NCBI RefSeq assembly: GCF_023898315.1
Contig: NC_064617.1
Coordinates: 714,261,202 to 714,325,201 of the forward strand
Direction of reading: 5' to 3'
Length of the DNA stretch: 64,000 bases
Source: Schistocerca nitens
Taxonomy: Eukaryota > Arthropoda > Insecta > Orthoptera > Acrididae
A program made the translations under genes and the position numbers. The notes beneath the pieces were generated by a model. The model ran no database searches. It was not told the origin of the DNA and worked only from the letters and a program-made list of their open reading frames with translations. The first letter of the stretch is position 1, and each line of letters starts with the position of its first letter. Shown piece after piece: positions 43,711-56,152 of the stretch.

Positions 43711-46173
43711 TGTATGAGGGACGACAGGTACAATGAATAGCATGAGTGTGGGCTGTCTATAGAAAAGAGATAAATGTTGATGTTGTATGTGTAGAAAACT
43801 AGGGTGTATAATTTTAATGTAAGAATTTTCTTTTGTCTGTAATGTTGCGAGATGCACGGAAGATCTGGCTAATTGGGTGTCGTAACGCCCATACCGCTAA
43901 CGGGCCGAGCTGACGTCGCCATGGCGACAGGCGACACAGCCGCGGCACTCCCCACTCCACTATCGGACGAGGTACACTCCACGCGTCCGCTACAGCAGGT
44001 CAACGGCCTGGGGTGACACGCACGTATCACTGGCCATTCATGAGTTCCGCCACCCTTACGACTGGGGAAGGTATCCCGCGGAGGCAACAGCGGGTGGTTT
44101 CTTCTGCTCAACGGCGCGCGCAGCGGCGCTACTGCTGAATGGATGAGGCGCGGCAGAGCCCGGCGAGCATTTTTTACCAGCAGCTATTAACTTGTACTGG
44201 ACTGTGGAGCAGGGAAACAAAATGACTGCGACTTTCCATAATGTGGAAAGTGAAGGACTGGTGTTTCCACATTGTGAGTGGTGGAAAAGATTTTGCCTTT
44301 AGCAGCCAGGACGATTGTTTTGTTTTGTCTTGACCACTGAACGGTGGGATCCATAAACTTTTGGCAGTGACTTGTTAAGTGTGCTTTGTGAATTGCATGT
44401 GGGACACTTGGTATACTTAGAGGACAGTTGTCGTTTGGTGAACAATTATTGTATGAAGGCAAGAAACTAGAGTGGGACATTGACATTTGCGTCTGTAGTA
44501 GGGGACATTTCTGGAATTGGCGAGGGAATAAGTGCTGTTTGTTGAAACTTACGACTTTTAATTACACCATGAACTGAAAGGACAGAACCGTGGGTAATAG
44601 TAGTTGTAGGGCCATTTTTTTTGGACGAACAGATTCGTGTGGGTGGTACTCTGAGAGTGACTATGACATTTGTGTTTAATGAGAGATACAGTTTACTGTT
44701 CAGTGCGTGTTCAAAATGCCGAATTGAGTGACTCAAAGACTTTCGTCCGGGTAACCATGGGAGAGCTTTGACGCCGAGACAGTGGTTCTAGGAAAGCTAT
44801 CAGCAACTTTTTGACCCCAAGAAAATCACAGAATGAAATGTTTCCGTGTGACTCGCAAGATAGGGAATAATGTATTTGTAATTGTGTAAATGTTTTTTTT
44901 ATATGTTTCATTCCTGAAGGGACAGCAAGCGTAATTGTATTTTATTAATATTTGTGTTTAGAATAGTTAGTGTTTGTTTTTTGTCTGTTTTGGGTTATCA
45001 AGTTCACGTAGCATGTTTATTAGAATATTTGGTACAATGATGCTCTAATTATAAGCCAGTGGCGTAATACTAACGTAGCGGTTCATGTAGCATTGATCAG
45101 TAAGATTGTCACAGGGGACAAGAGTTTGCATTGCACAACAAATATCGGAATTAACTGATGTATTTTGATGTCGTGCATAGTAATAATCTTGTTGGTGTTT
45201 TGACTGAAGCCACTTATTTTTATTATCACAGTGGTGATATTTCACATTAAAGTGTAACGAAGGCTAGTCGAAATGCAAGTTCTTGTCGTCTATATGTGTG
45301 ACAACAGAGAAATGAACAGTAGAGTAAGATAAGAGAGCTACTGGTGGATTCAAGCACTTATTGCTAAACTATTTACTGCGTGTATTGATCAAAGTTGATG
45401 AACTGACTAGCTCAGCAGCAGGTATTTGTACTGATGGACAAAGATAAGGCTAAACTCACTGTCGAGTAGTTGTGGCAATTGCTTAGGTGATGATAGTTAA
45501 TGAGGTATGACATGATGTCTTAGACGAACTATATTACGTAACCAGTAGGTAACTTGTGGTATATTTCATTGTTTTTCTTCTCAGTTTTTATTTCTCTGTA
45601 GGTTTGAGGTATATTTTAGAGTAATGGTATGGAGCCTGACATTCTATGTGTAACTAGTGTACGAATTTTTTTTCTTTTGTTGATTTTGTTTTGTATTTAG
45701 ACTTTGCTGTGTAAGGGTTTTTACAGCGCAATTTATGAATGTCAGATTACTTGCTCTGTGTTTGAACGGTGAGCTGTTTAAAATTTCATGAGTACAATTA
45801 GTATTTTTTTTATTTGTTGTAGAATTATTGAAATTTGCATTACTCATAAAAATAACGAAGATCCCAGTAACTAAAGCAAATTTTTATCTCAATATTATTT
45901 TTTCATTGCTATGATGTGATGTTTTATTTGTCATGTGGACTGTTATATATTTGTATGTGTACGTTACTCCGGATTGCGGAGAGTACAATAATGCAACAAC
46001 TGCCAATAATTTGTTCGTCTATTTGAGGTCACCAGGGGCTAAGGTCTCCTCCTGGTTATTTTGATGAATTGCTACGTTTGTTTTAATACAGTTTTCTTAA
46101 AAAAATGTTCGTAACTACCCTCGCATTGCAAGGATAGTACCGTGCCATTTTTTTCTGCATGGGTAGCCGGTGG

Positions 46174-47837
46174 TGAAAGGGTACAGTACCGCCCAACATT
46201 GAAGATAGGTACGAAATTCTTGTCAGAACAACACATTTTTTGTGTAAAAGTAACTCAATTTCAATTAATACAGCGAAGCCGGATACCAGTGTGGGAAAGA
46301 ATGACAATTTATTTATTTAATTGATCACATGTGCACTTCCTCAAAATAAATCCCTACATCCAGTTTGGTGAGATCTGTGAAATGAATAAATGTATGGTCG
46401 TCTGCTAACCACAGATAGTGAATCGGAATATATGATCATCTTTGAGTCGATCCTTTGGCTACCTTTGGTGAGACCAAAGAGATGGAAGTTACCAGAGCTT
46501 TTGAGCGTCTGAAATGGGGCTGACCAATAAGGTAGCAAGGTGCTTCTCCCACTTCGACAGAGGTGCGAGAGAACCGGAATACGGCCATGTTTTCGGCACT
46601 CTGGCGCTGAACCTTCTGCTGTAAAGACCTGTTTTTTTGTTGTGCTCCGTAATGAAAGTGTGGAGGCATGGTATGGATGTGGAATATTTAAGAGTAGTTA
46701 GAACTAATCATTTCTCTTTCCTAGGAACTTTTGTGGGGAAAATTACAAAGTGAGGCAGGTAATTTTAAGGGGATTGTAGTAAACCAACGGTCACAATGAG
46801 ACCACGTGTAGTTATAAGTTGAGATACTAGCGTGTGTACAATAAGCTGAAATATTTAAGAATTAATAGCGTGTGTACAATAAGCTGAAATATTTAAGAAA
46901 TAGTGTGTGTATCATAAGTTGAAGTATTTAAGAAATATCATTCCGTGTGACACTAAATTTAAACTCTGAGAGAGAATCAAGGTGAGTCGGCCGTTTTTCC
47001 AGCAACGCCACTTGGCTTGCATTGCACAGGAAGATGTGCGTTTATCTCCAGAGTTCACAGTAGGAAAGTAAAATTACAAAGTGGGGCAGTGTCGTGTGAA
47101 ACTGGGATGGATATTGATTGAAGTGGGAAAGCGGAAAGTGATGAAGTTGTAACCGTTCGTTGTGTAATATTTCATATTGTTGTGTTGTGTATGTCTTGTA
47201 ATTTGGGTATGTGTGTTTTGGATGGGAGTAGCAAGGTAGTTACGAAAGATTTGTGGGTTATGCTTGTTCCTTCTGTATCGCTCGATCTGGAGGAAAGTTT
47301 CGTGAGGATGAATGTGAGAGGAGAAGTGTGAGGTATAATAAAAGATCCACCATCCGATCCAGGGAGTGCACTGTTGCGGTAAATAGATTACGAGACCATA
47401 GTATAGAGATTCACTAACGTAAAGCCATGCCCACTGGGCGGAATTTCTCTTATGATTTTGTTGTAGGTTGTAGAATTTGTGTGTTTAGGAATAAATCAGA
47501 TAGTGCAAAGAAAGAGATTGGTGGCCTTTTTCATTAAATTGTATGTTATCATAATGTCCCGAATTTATATAAAAGCCGTTAAATCAAAGACAAAAAGTAA
47601 GTGTGGTATTGCCAGTGCGTAGTGTGCAGTCAGAGTTCTATAAATCACTGATAGTCAGATGCGTGTTTCCGTTGCGTATTATTCATGTAGGAGGATAATT
47701 TGTAACTGAATAGTAAGATACGAGAATTCATGTTGCTCAATAAATTAAGGAAGAATCCACTCGCTTGGCAAACCACCCATCTTGCAGGCCTGACTGCTTG
47801 ATGCCACAGTATGAGAAAGGCAAGTGGGTGCCTCTCA
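46174..47837 (+). repeat. 3' LTR of element B, 1664 bp
   Basis: Same length as the 5' LTR, offset by exactly 8205 bases throughout, with no difference noted. Followed by the AGGT duplication and the rest of the SINE. Confidence 0.95.
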
Positions 47838-47906
47838 AGGTTTAACTAGTTCTAAGTTCTAGGGGACTAATGACCTCAGCAGTTGAGTCCCATAGTGCTC
47901 AGAGCC
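47838..47906 (+). mobile_element. tRNA-derived SINE, 3' half
   Basis: AGGTTTAACTAGTTCTAAGT through GCTCAGAGCC, completing the copy begun at 37847. Confidence 0.95.
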
Positions 47907-47918
47907 AAACTTGACTAA

Positions 47919-50900
47919 GAAAAAACTGTATTCTGCAAAACTTGACTGAGAAACCTGAAAATTGGTATACGTAAAAATATTATCTTTGTGGGGGAGGAGG
48001 TGATGACTTCCATAGCGCTCCTCCCCTCTTGGACCCTTTCCTGGGAAAGAAGTAGTGAAAGATGGAGGGGAAAAACCAAGACCTGATGCAGGCGTGGGAC
48101 TGACAAAAAATCTTTGGTGTTGATAAGATGGATAAAGATAGGGATGGATATCATTAGGAAGAGGGAGTTCGTTGTAATTTCGGTGGGAGGCGATGTGGAC
48201 ATTGCCTTTAGATGTTCATTACTTTCTGTTTGTTATATGAAGACATTACAGTTAACCGAAAGCTGGTTCACTGCAATGTGCTCGAAATCTCGTCAAAGTG
48301 AAGTCTTGGGATTAGAGTTTAAAAGTACTGGAAGCAAACAGACAAACGTCAAAACTCTTTAGCTTCCATTTTCACTTTAACACCCCTCAATATGTCCATT
48401 TTTAGAAACAACGCGTTTCCCAGTTAGCTACTAGCTTCAAAAACCAGAAGTTTTCCACGGAATAAGCCCACGTCTCCAAGCTAATCACAACTATTGCCAT
48501 CTGAAATGGGCACTGTCGATAAACTTGTCTTTCTGTTGAGGGAACTAACTCTCCATACATATTAAATATCCCGGCCGATTAGTAGGAATCGCAACTCGTT
48601 TCTAGAAAATGATAAAATGATGAAAATTTTCGTTTCCGTTCTGCTGCAATGAAGACATCAGAACCCGTTCTCTGCACCTTCAAAGGTTCAATGTCGTTTT
48701 CACAACTCATGAAGCAGTTTTTCGTTGAAGTCCTCCAGCTAATTAGATCTCTGGCTACAGATTATTTGGATTCTGCCTTAATCATGACCTTTCTCATTGG
48801 TTCCTCCCCACTAGTGCTACTGGAACGTGCTGCAACCTGACAAGAGTCTGCGGCAGGGCAGAAAAAGGTGGGCTAACGTGGTAGTTTCTATCTGATGTAA
48901 TGTCCAGAATTAATTACATTTCGCAGGTAAAGGCCACAATTCACTATGGCCAGGAACGATATCTTTAGATTTGCTAAAAAGTGCGCCATCGCGGCACAGA
49001 TAAGTCTATATTGTCTGAGAGTTTGACAATAAGCAAGATGTCAACGACAAGCACAGAAGCGACTTTAGTAACAAAACGGTGCACAGTTCAATAAGAAATG
49101 ATGGTCTGTGGCTTACGCCGAACATGTTGAGAGGCAAAATATCGAGGTATGAACTGTATCATTGTTTTGATGAAACGGAGAGAATGAATGAATCTGGTGT
49201 TTGAAATAAAACAACAACCGAATTGCAACATTATTCCCGCGCGCGGTGTGGAGATGGCATTAATCTTGGACCAGAATAGTTGATGTACTGAATGCCCTCC
49301 CCCAGTTTCTAGCACTTCGTAGACAGAAAGAAGTGTACAGGTCAGGAAGGCAAAAGATGACTCTTTACAGCACCGTCACTGTCATTCTTCAGCTATGTCT
49401 CAGTAAGCCAAGGGCTAAAAGTGAGGGAAAAATGATAACAGGTAAGAGAGAGAAACAACGTATTTTGTAATTTCCAACGCTGTTCGTAGTGTAGTGAAAT
49501 ACAGAATTGTAAATCACAAATTCTGTAGCGCAGAAATGGGAAATAGTGTAGTAAGATGATCAAAATTAAAAGACTGGTAAAACACGTATTGATTATTATT
49601 TTATTCACGGCTGTCATCAGTTGCAAATAAATTTTACTATCCTTTACCAGTTCCAGAACATGAATTTGTCGTATTCATAAGTCTACAAAATTAGGGATAT
49701 TATAAATCGTTAGATCTTGGCTATAGATTCATGTGAAATATAAAAAGTATATTACAGAAACTTACTTAGTTTAGCAGAAAGTGAATATCTTCTTTACAGA
49801 AAGATAATGCCGCGGCATGTTAAAAAATTTACACATTGTTTGTGATTATTTTACTCACCGCTTGACAATTTACAATAACTGAGTCACATCTATGTATCTG
49901 TTACACTATCAGCAATGAACATATATAAAAGCGTACATAAAAATCATAAGCAAGCAATATAAAGCAGTTTTACATAATACATTTGAAAAAACATGACAGA
50001 TAATTTTAATTTTGTAGGCTTCCGAAGACGACAAATTAATTTGTCGAAATCGGTACAATATAACAAAATTTATTTTTAACTGGTGACTGAAATTTATCCT
50101 GAAGAAAAAGTGTATTGATTACTCCACAGTGAATCTGTCTCACTGAAAAATCACCTTTTATTTTAACATACTTTGTGCAAGTCGTGCCTCACAGCTCGTG
50201 ATCATTTGTGAAACACATATTTCAAACTTTTTCCTGTATAAAGTATTTTACCACAGCCGCCAGGAAGGCAGGATGATGTTTATTTTATATGACGCCACAG
50301 TAAAAACATATCCGTATGGGTTGTTGTGGATCTGAAGATGATCAGATGTTCAAAATGGTACCTGAAATTTCACTTTTATCAAATGTTGTTCTTGAGAATT
50401 GCTGTGTTCTCAGTCAAGCAGTCAGTATTGAAGAATAACAGCTGAAATGTTTAATGCAGCCTATATTGGACACTGTGTTTCTTAGATATGCGGAAATGGA
50501 AACAATGAAAACATAAATGCTTAATAAGCTGGGAGCTTATTCATGGCTCGTAAAAGTTTGAATCTTCAGCGACTACCTCTGCGGATCTTTTTACTTATTT
50601 GGAACAGATGGCGTCTTATGACGGTGCGAGGGAATAAACCAGCAAAAAAAAAAAAAAAAAAGAGAGAGAGAGAAACAGTAAAACATCAGTTGGTGTCACC
50701 TTAGACTGTGATTTCGCTTGATTCGAAGACATCCGGGTCATACAGAACCAAAGTGAGTGTTGCGAATGCGATGACTTTGCATCTGGGCAATTTACTCTCA
50801 CATAAATGTACGCCCTTCGTCGACTTAATTCATGGGCGGAGTTCAGACAGGTTTTGCACAATGAAGGGGAATAATCTACCAGAATAGACCACGAGGTGAA

Positions 50901-51299
50901 CGGACTATCTTTACACCCAGAGACGCCGCAAAGAAAACGATGACATAGTTCCAGTGGTGTGTAAGAAGAACATAATCTTGAGGGTTGCTAGGACACCAGT
51001 CAAGAGCACAACGTCTATCAAACAATTCCTTAAAAACGCGTTTACGATCCACAGTGCAAAGCTGTACAGCCGAGATCAAATCTGAATAAATAAGGTACGT
51101 ATATCGAGTGTATGTTAGAAGGATTCACATATCATCAGAGATTCGAATTTTTATAAAAAGCTAATGCTGCAAGATCTCCAGTTCGGGTGTTTGGTTCCTC
51201 ACGTGTAATTTAGTTCTACATGGTAGTCCACGTATTACAAGTATCTTTCTTAGAATCCCGCTCCATTACACGAAGCCAACATCATCTTTAACCACACTG
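47919..51299. other. Unassigned AT-rich stretch (about 3.4 kb)
   Basis: No gene recognised. A homopolymer A run lies at about 50643-50659. GAAGACGACAAATT...GAAATCGGTAC near 50020-50060 recalls the 3' ends of Penelope-type elements (weak). Confidence 0.4.
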
Positions 51300-52340
51300 A
51301 AAACTAAATATTTGAAACAATAATAAGATACAAACAGTACATGGTAGCATATTGATATCGCTATGTAAATGACATCATATGCCCTCTAGATGAAATACCC
51401 AACTGCAGCCAACAACTCCACAATGACATATAAACAGTTCACCCAGAACTAAAATTTACCATAGAAAATGACAAAATGTTAAATTTCCTTAACCTTCAAA
51501 TACACAGGCACAACCAACAACAACAGTTACCCACATTCAGTACAGTCATCACCAGCAGCACAGACATATACAAATGATCCAATCACCTCACTGCACACAA
51601 ACCAGTAAACTAGCTGGTTTTCAATATCTGCCACATAGAGTAACAAAAGTCCACTGAGTGAACCCAACTACAAAAATGAATTACAGATAATTAAACAAAT
51701 AGCTGTAGGGAATCGTTAAAACACAGATATCATAGAGAACCTGAATCACAAAATTGAAATAAAAATAAAGAGGAAACCTTACGCACAAAAACAAACAGCT
51801 TGTTACATACTTACAAACACAGACACATAAAACATAAACTCACAGAACACAAACACACAGAACACACACACACGCATACATGAACAAGAAACACCCATAA
51901 CAAATGGTACACTCTGGCTTTCAAAAACAAACCAGCCCACAGAATACGTAACAGACTCAAAAACCAAGTGCTACAAACTGCTTACAGAGAAAATAACTCA
52001 GTACAGAGAAAACTAAAGGCAACTAACACAAACACAACATGTCTGGTATATACCAAATAACATACCAGGACTGTAAATCAATTTAAATACGACAGTCAAG
52101 CTGAATCTTTAATATCAGGTACACAGAACTCAGAAATTATTAATGGTAACAGCTGTTATTCTACATTTGCTGAACACCCTGTGGCCATGAAACACAGCCC
52201 AGTGAAGATCAACACTGACTTGAAAACACTCAAATGCAGCTATTGGAGGCAAACAAATAATAAATGAATACGCCATCCTTTGCAATAGAACTCTGTTCTC
52301 TGCCCTCAAAGAACTACCACACAATATCAATCGATAAATT
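51300..52340 (+). pseudogene. Decayed Penelope-like retroelement (RT plus GIY-YIG)
   Basis: The conceptual plus-strand frame from about 51352 reads YRYVNDIICPLDEIPNCSQQ (RT motif C, here YVND), VHPELKFTIENDKMLNFLNL and QIHRHNQQQQ, broken by stops. Later comes a GIY-YIG remnant with STFAEHPVAMKHSPVKINTD followed by LKTLK. This RT-then-GIY-YIG order defines Penelope-like elements. More than ten stops show it is an old copy. The 5' limit is uncertain. Confidence 0.7.
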
Positions 52341-52440
52341 CACCCACCCACCCACCTATACCCCACCTCCTCCCCCTCACACACAAACGCACACGAAACC
52401 ATATCATTAAACAAAACCCACAAACCTTCAGCTGCTTTCA

Positions 52441-52441
52441 T

Positions 52442-52472
<31 letters not shown>

Positions 52473-52500
52473 CACACACATGTACACATACACACACGTG
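52441..52500. repeat. (CA)n microsatellite
   Basis: CA repeats with few interruptions, directly after the Penelope relic in a C/A-rich zone. Confidence 0.9.
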
Positions 52501-53829
52501 CGCGCAGTTAAATTATTAAATTAAATATAAAAAAAATATTAAATAAACCACAAACCCATTCACCTAATGACACACACACAGTGTAGCAGATACACCCAGA
52601 GATTCAAAGCCCCCATCCAGAACACATACAACGATTCAAATGTCCGCCATCTTGTCATCACAGTTTTAAACAGTGACAGTGAAAGATAGTAAATAACTTT
52701 TCTACATTAAGTTCTATATAGTTGCAGATGACAAACTCTGAAGAAAAGAAAGTGCAACACAAAACATGAAGAACAAGGTTATGGAAAGTGTCAGTACAAG
52801 GTATCATAATATTAATACATAAACACAAAAACTGAAGCAACGATTTTTTATGTTCGTAATACAAGGAGGTCAATGAAACTTATATAATTTGAAAGATAAT
52901 TTTGCGTAGATGTGCACAGAGAAAAAAAATCATGTGTGGACGTTTCTGTTAAGAGTGATCAAAGGAAGTAGAATCTTTCATATTCAAACATTTTTAGTTT
53001 TTTGATTTTACGCTTTTTAATTAATTTTTTGTTTATTTTGACTCATTCGTAACTGGATCGAGATCATACAGTGAATTATAGTAATGAAATTTAAAAAAAA
53101 TTATACAAACACCGGGCGCTGGAGCATGGAATTTTCTGTTAAAGGTCCGTAGGGTCCGTTCATGTACTTTTAACAGTACTGATTCTCTCTGTGTTTTCAC
53201 TCAATTCGGACTTCATAATAAGACAGCATCCAAAGATGACGGTAGATCGAGCTGGACGACTTTTTGCTTAAACGTACGGAACATTTTGTCATACCAAGTC
53301 AGATAACAATCTTACAATGACTAAAGACACAAAATGAAACATATATAGGTTATTAATAACAGTGTATTCAGAAATAAAAGCACAATTTAAAAGTTTACTT
53401 TTTTTAATGTGATTACTAGTGCCGTTTGGTTGCGACTCGTGAATAACATAATGAAATAATTGTTGTATTAGTGGCTGTATGCCATATATGTCCGATCTGG
53501 ACAAGGCCTAAAAAGCAAAAGGTGACTCTTCCTCTTTCACGAATAATATGACGATCAAAAATCTACATACAATATTTATACAGCCGTGGACTATATCTCT
53601 GGATTAAATTATTTCTTTTCCTTTTGTTATTACTTACTATTCTGTTTTCTGCTAAGAAAAGCTTGGCATGCAAATGTGCCTTTAAAACGTTTTGTTCTGC
53701 AGGACCACACTGAGGATCAAATCTCCAAGGTTACGGAAAGTGTCAGTACATGAAATTACAACATAAAAGTTATCACATATAAAATAAAATGTTTATGAAC
53801 CCAAAAAAAAGACAAGCGGTAAGTTAATG
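52501..53829. other. Unassigned AT-rich stretch
   Basis: No recognised gene or family. Confidence 0.45.
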
Positions 53830-54500
53830 TATACGCAGTCAACAATATGACACAGGAATCAGCTTAATTTTTCAAGGAACTCTCCGGTAGAACAGAATGC
53901 GTGACACATGAGGAAACTCTTCAGTTTTAAGCGCATGGGTTACTACTAAGGTTTTTGAATTCTTGTGGTAGCTTATTGAAAGTGGATGCAGCAGTATACT
54001 GCACACCTTTGTACACAAGAGTCAAGGAAGTGCGATCCAAATGCAGATTGGATTTCTGCCTAGCATTAACTGACTGAAAGCTGCTAATTCTTGGGAATAA
54101 GTGGATATTGTTGATAAGAAACGACAGTAAAGAATATATATATTGAGAGGCCACTATTAGAATACCCAGACTAGTGAACAGGGGCGACAAGAAGCTCGCG
54201 AACTTACACCACTTATTGCCCAAACTGCCTGTTTCTGAGCCAAAAATATCTTTTGAGAATGGGAAGAGTTACCGCAAAGTATAATACCACATGACATAAG
54301 TGAATGAAAATAAGCTAAATAGACTAATTTTCATACTGAACGATCACTTACTTCAGATACCATCGAATAGTAAAACTGGCAGCACTGAGTCTTTGAACAA
54401 GATCCTGAACATGGGCTTTCCATGATAGTTTACTATCTATCTGAACACCTACAAATTTGACTGTTCAGTTTCACTTTGTTCTACATGATATCCCTATCCC
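53830..54500 (-). pseudogene. Jockey/CR1-like LINE reverse transcriptase C-terminus
   Basis: On the minus strand FVGVQIDSKLSWKAHVQDL (thumb motif, about 54460-54400), then across stops a GILIVASQYIYSLLSF helix, NARQKSNLHL and GVQYTAASTFNKLPQEFKNL (open 54223-53927). This C-terminal order is common in insect Jockey-type LINEs and differs from the CR1 family elsewhere in the window. Upstream motifs A-C are absent. Confidence 0.75.
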
Positions 54501-55440
54501 ACTAGTCAGCCACCCAGGCTGCTTTTTACTGCTGTGCCCTGTTTAGAACGTTCTAATGGGAAGCAACTTTCAAAGAGTATGATAAATGTGCTAAGGAAAG
54601 CATTATATTTCTCATCTATGTTATTGACAGTATAAATATCCTGCCACTCATGGTTTGGGTGTGTCCGGATACTTTTGTACCTAATACATAAGAAGTTCCC
54701 AAGGTAGATGTGTTGGTGCAGTGTTTTCTCTGCCAGACTCTATGCATTAGTGCTGCAAGCGTTATCTACCTTCACAGTCGTCTCTGGGGTGGTTGCTGTT
54801 ATTCGTCACCTCTCTAGATGCGTATTTCGTAGCGCTGTGTTAATTCTTACAGAGATACATGCTGTATATCTGGTTGACAGTCTTGACAAGTGGTGGTAAA
54901 CCTCAGAATTTTCTGTGACATCATAAATTTACTGATATTATCCCATGACGTCATAATTCTCACAAAGTGATCGTTTTAACACATACACGATGCCATCACA
55001 CAATCTGGTAATGTAGGCGGTACTGTTTCTAACAACTGAATAACATCCCCGTCTTAGTAAATACAAGATGACATCTCACACATAGACTTGTAATGTAGGG
55101 ACGGTGTAGCTAGAGTTTATTTTGTTGATGTGGAGTGCTATGGTATTCGTTTAATATTTAATGTCTCTGCAACAGTGTATTTCTTGAAAACTAACTATAA
55201 GAGTAACTTTATTCTTGTAAAATTGTAGAGGAATTCCGCCATATGAAAGAACTGCAATATTCAAAAGATAATTATTCTCGTAAATTACATATACACCGAA
55301 TTAAATATCGAAGAAATATAGGAAAATGGTTAAATTTAGGAAAATAGGAAAAACTGTTAATTAAAATTATGGAACACATGGAAATATACGATAAATGTTG
55401 AAGAAATGGATAAATGGAAAAAATAGAAAATGTGAGTACT
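54501..55440. other. Unassigned stretch
   Basis: No gene recognised. Confidence 0.45.
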
Positions 55441-55451
55441 TACATGTTTGC

Positions 55452-56000
55452 CTACCACCCGTCCTAAACAACTGAGTGTCGCAGTCTATATCTGGTAAAT
55501 TAAAATCTCCACCTAAGACTATAACATGCTGAGGAAATTTATGTGAAATGTATTCCAGATTTTCTCTCAGTTGTTCTGCCACTAATGCTGCTGAGTCGGG
55601 AGGTCGGTAAAAGGAGCCAATTATTAACCTAGCTCGGTTGTTGAGTGTAACCTCCACCCATAATAATTCACAGGAACTATCCACTTCTATTTCACTACAG
55701 GATAAACTACTACTAATAGCGACAAACATGTCACCACCAGTTGCATGCAATCTATCCTTTCTAAACACCGTCTGTGCCTTTGTAAAAATTTCGGCAGAAT
55801 TTATCCCTGCCTTGAGCCAGCTTTCCGTACCTATAACGATTTCAGCTTCGGTGCTTTCTATCAGCGCTTGAAGTTCCGGTACTTTACCAACGCAGCTTCG
55901 ACAGTTTACAATTAGAATACCGATCGCTGCTTGGTCCCCGCATGTTGTGACTTTGCCCCGAACCCTTTGAGGCTGTTGCCCTTTCTGCCTTTGATCACAT
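55452..56000 (-). pseudogene. CR1-type endonuclease fragment (iv), truncated at both ends
   Basis: Nearly identical to 32240-32790: GILIVNCRSCVGK, VIGTESWL, IIGSFYRPPDS and VLGGDFNLPDIDC. Homology ends abruptly after FRTGGR, followed by ACATGTAAGTACT, and begins at CAGAAAGGGCAACAGCC. Four extra bases at about 55923 lie just upstream of the GILIV start. Loss of the 3' end is unusual for a LINE copy, which normally keeps its 3' end. Confidence 0.85.
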
Positions 56001-56152
56001 GTGACGACTGAGAAACACGTGAGCCGGTCATTGCCTCTTCTGTCACGTTGAAAAGCTTCTCGAAGAACCTTTTTAACGTCGGTCATTGGCTCTTGGAATG
56101 TAGGCGAGGGCCTTTGCTCACATGTGACAACTGAGAAACACGTGAGCCGGTC
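55990..56152. repeat. Direct repeat pair, about 38 bp, 121 bp apart
   Basis: CACATGTGACRACTGAGAAA followed by CACGTGAGCCGGTC occurs at about 55994-56031 and 56115-56152 with one or two differences. It lies just upstream of the endonuclease fragment. Confidence 0.8.

Larger units (their letters stand above)
42134..46173 (+). other. Non-coding 3' interior of element B (about 4 kb)
   Basis: No long open frame on either strand. It contains a CGACGTGA-motif array (42345-42475), a 183-bp tandem duplication (43351-43710) and a GC-rich block (43870-44170) in otherwise AT-rich sequence. No env-like protein is recognised. The sequence before the 3' LTR (GGGTAGCCGGTGG) is only a weak polypurine tract. 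Confidence 0.6.
37969..47837 (+). mobile_element. Gag-only Ty3/gypsy-like LTR retrotransposon (element B), 9.87 kb
   Basis: Two direct LTRs of 1664 bp flank a 6541-bp interior. Insertion is inside a SINE with a 4-bp target duplication AGGT (37965-37968 and 47838-47841). The interior holds an open gag (39845-41428), a short integrase C-terminal remnant (41966-42133) and about 4 kb of non-coding DNA. There is no protease, reverse transcriptase or RNase H. I found no difference between the LTRs on line-by-line reading, so the insertion is young. This is the layout of a non-autonomous (LARD-like) element that would need polymerase and integrase from a relative. Confidence 0.93.

Noticed and set aside
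43869..44111. Env-like or host exon in the GC-rich block of element B
   Set aside because: The open frames are short, with no signal peptide, membrane segment or known motif.
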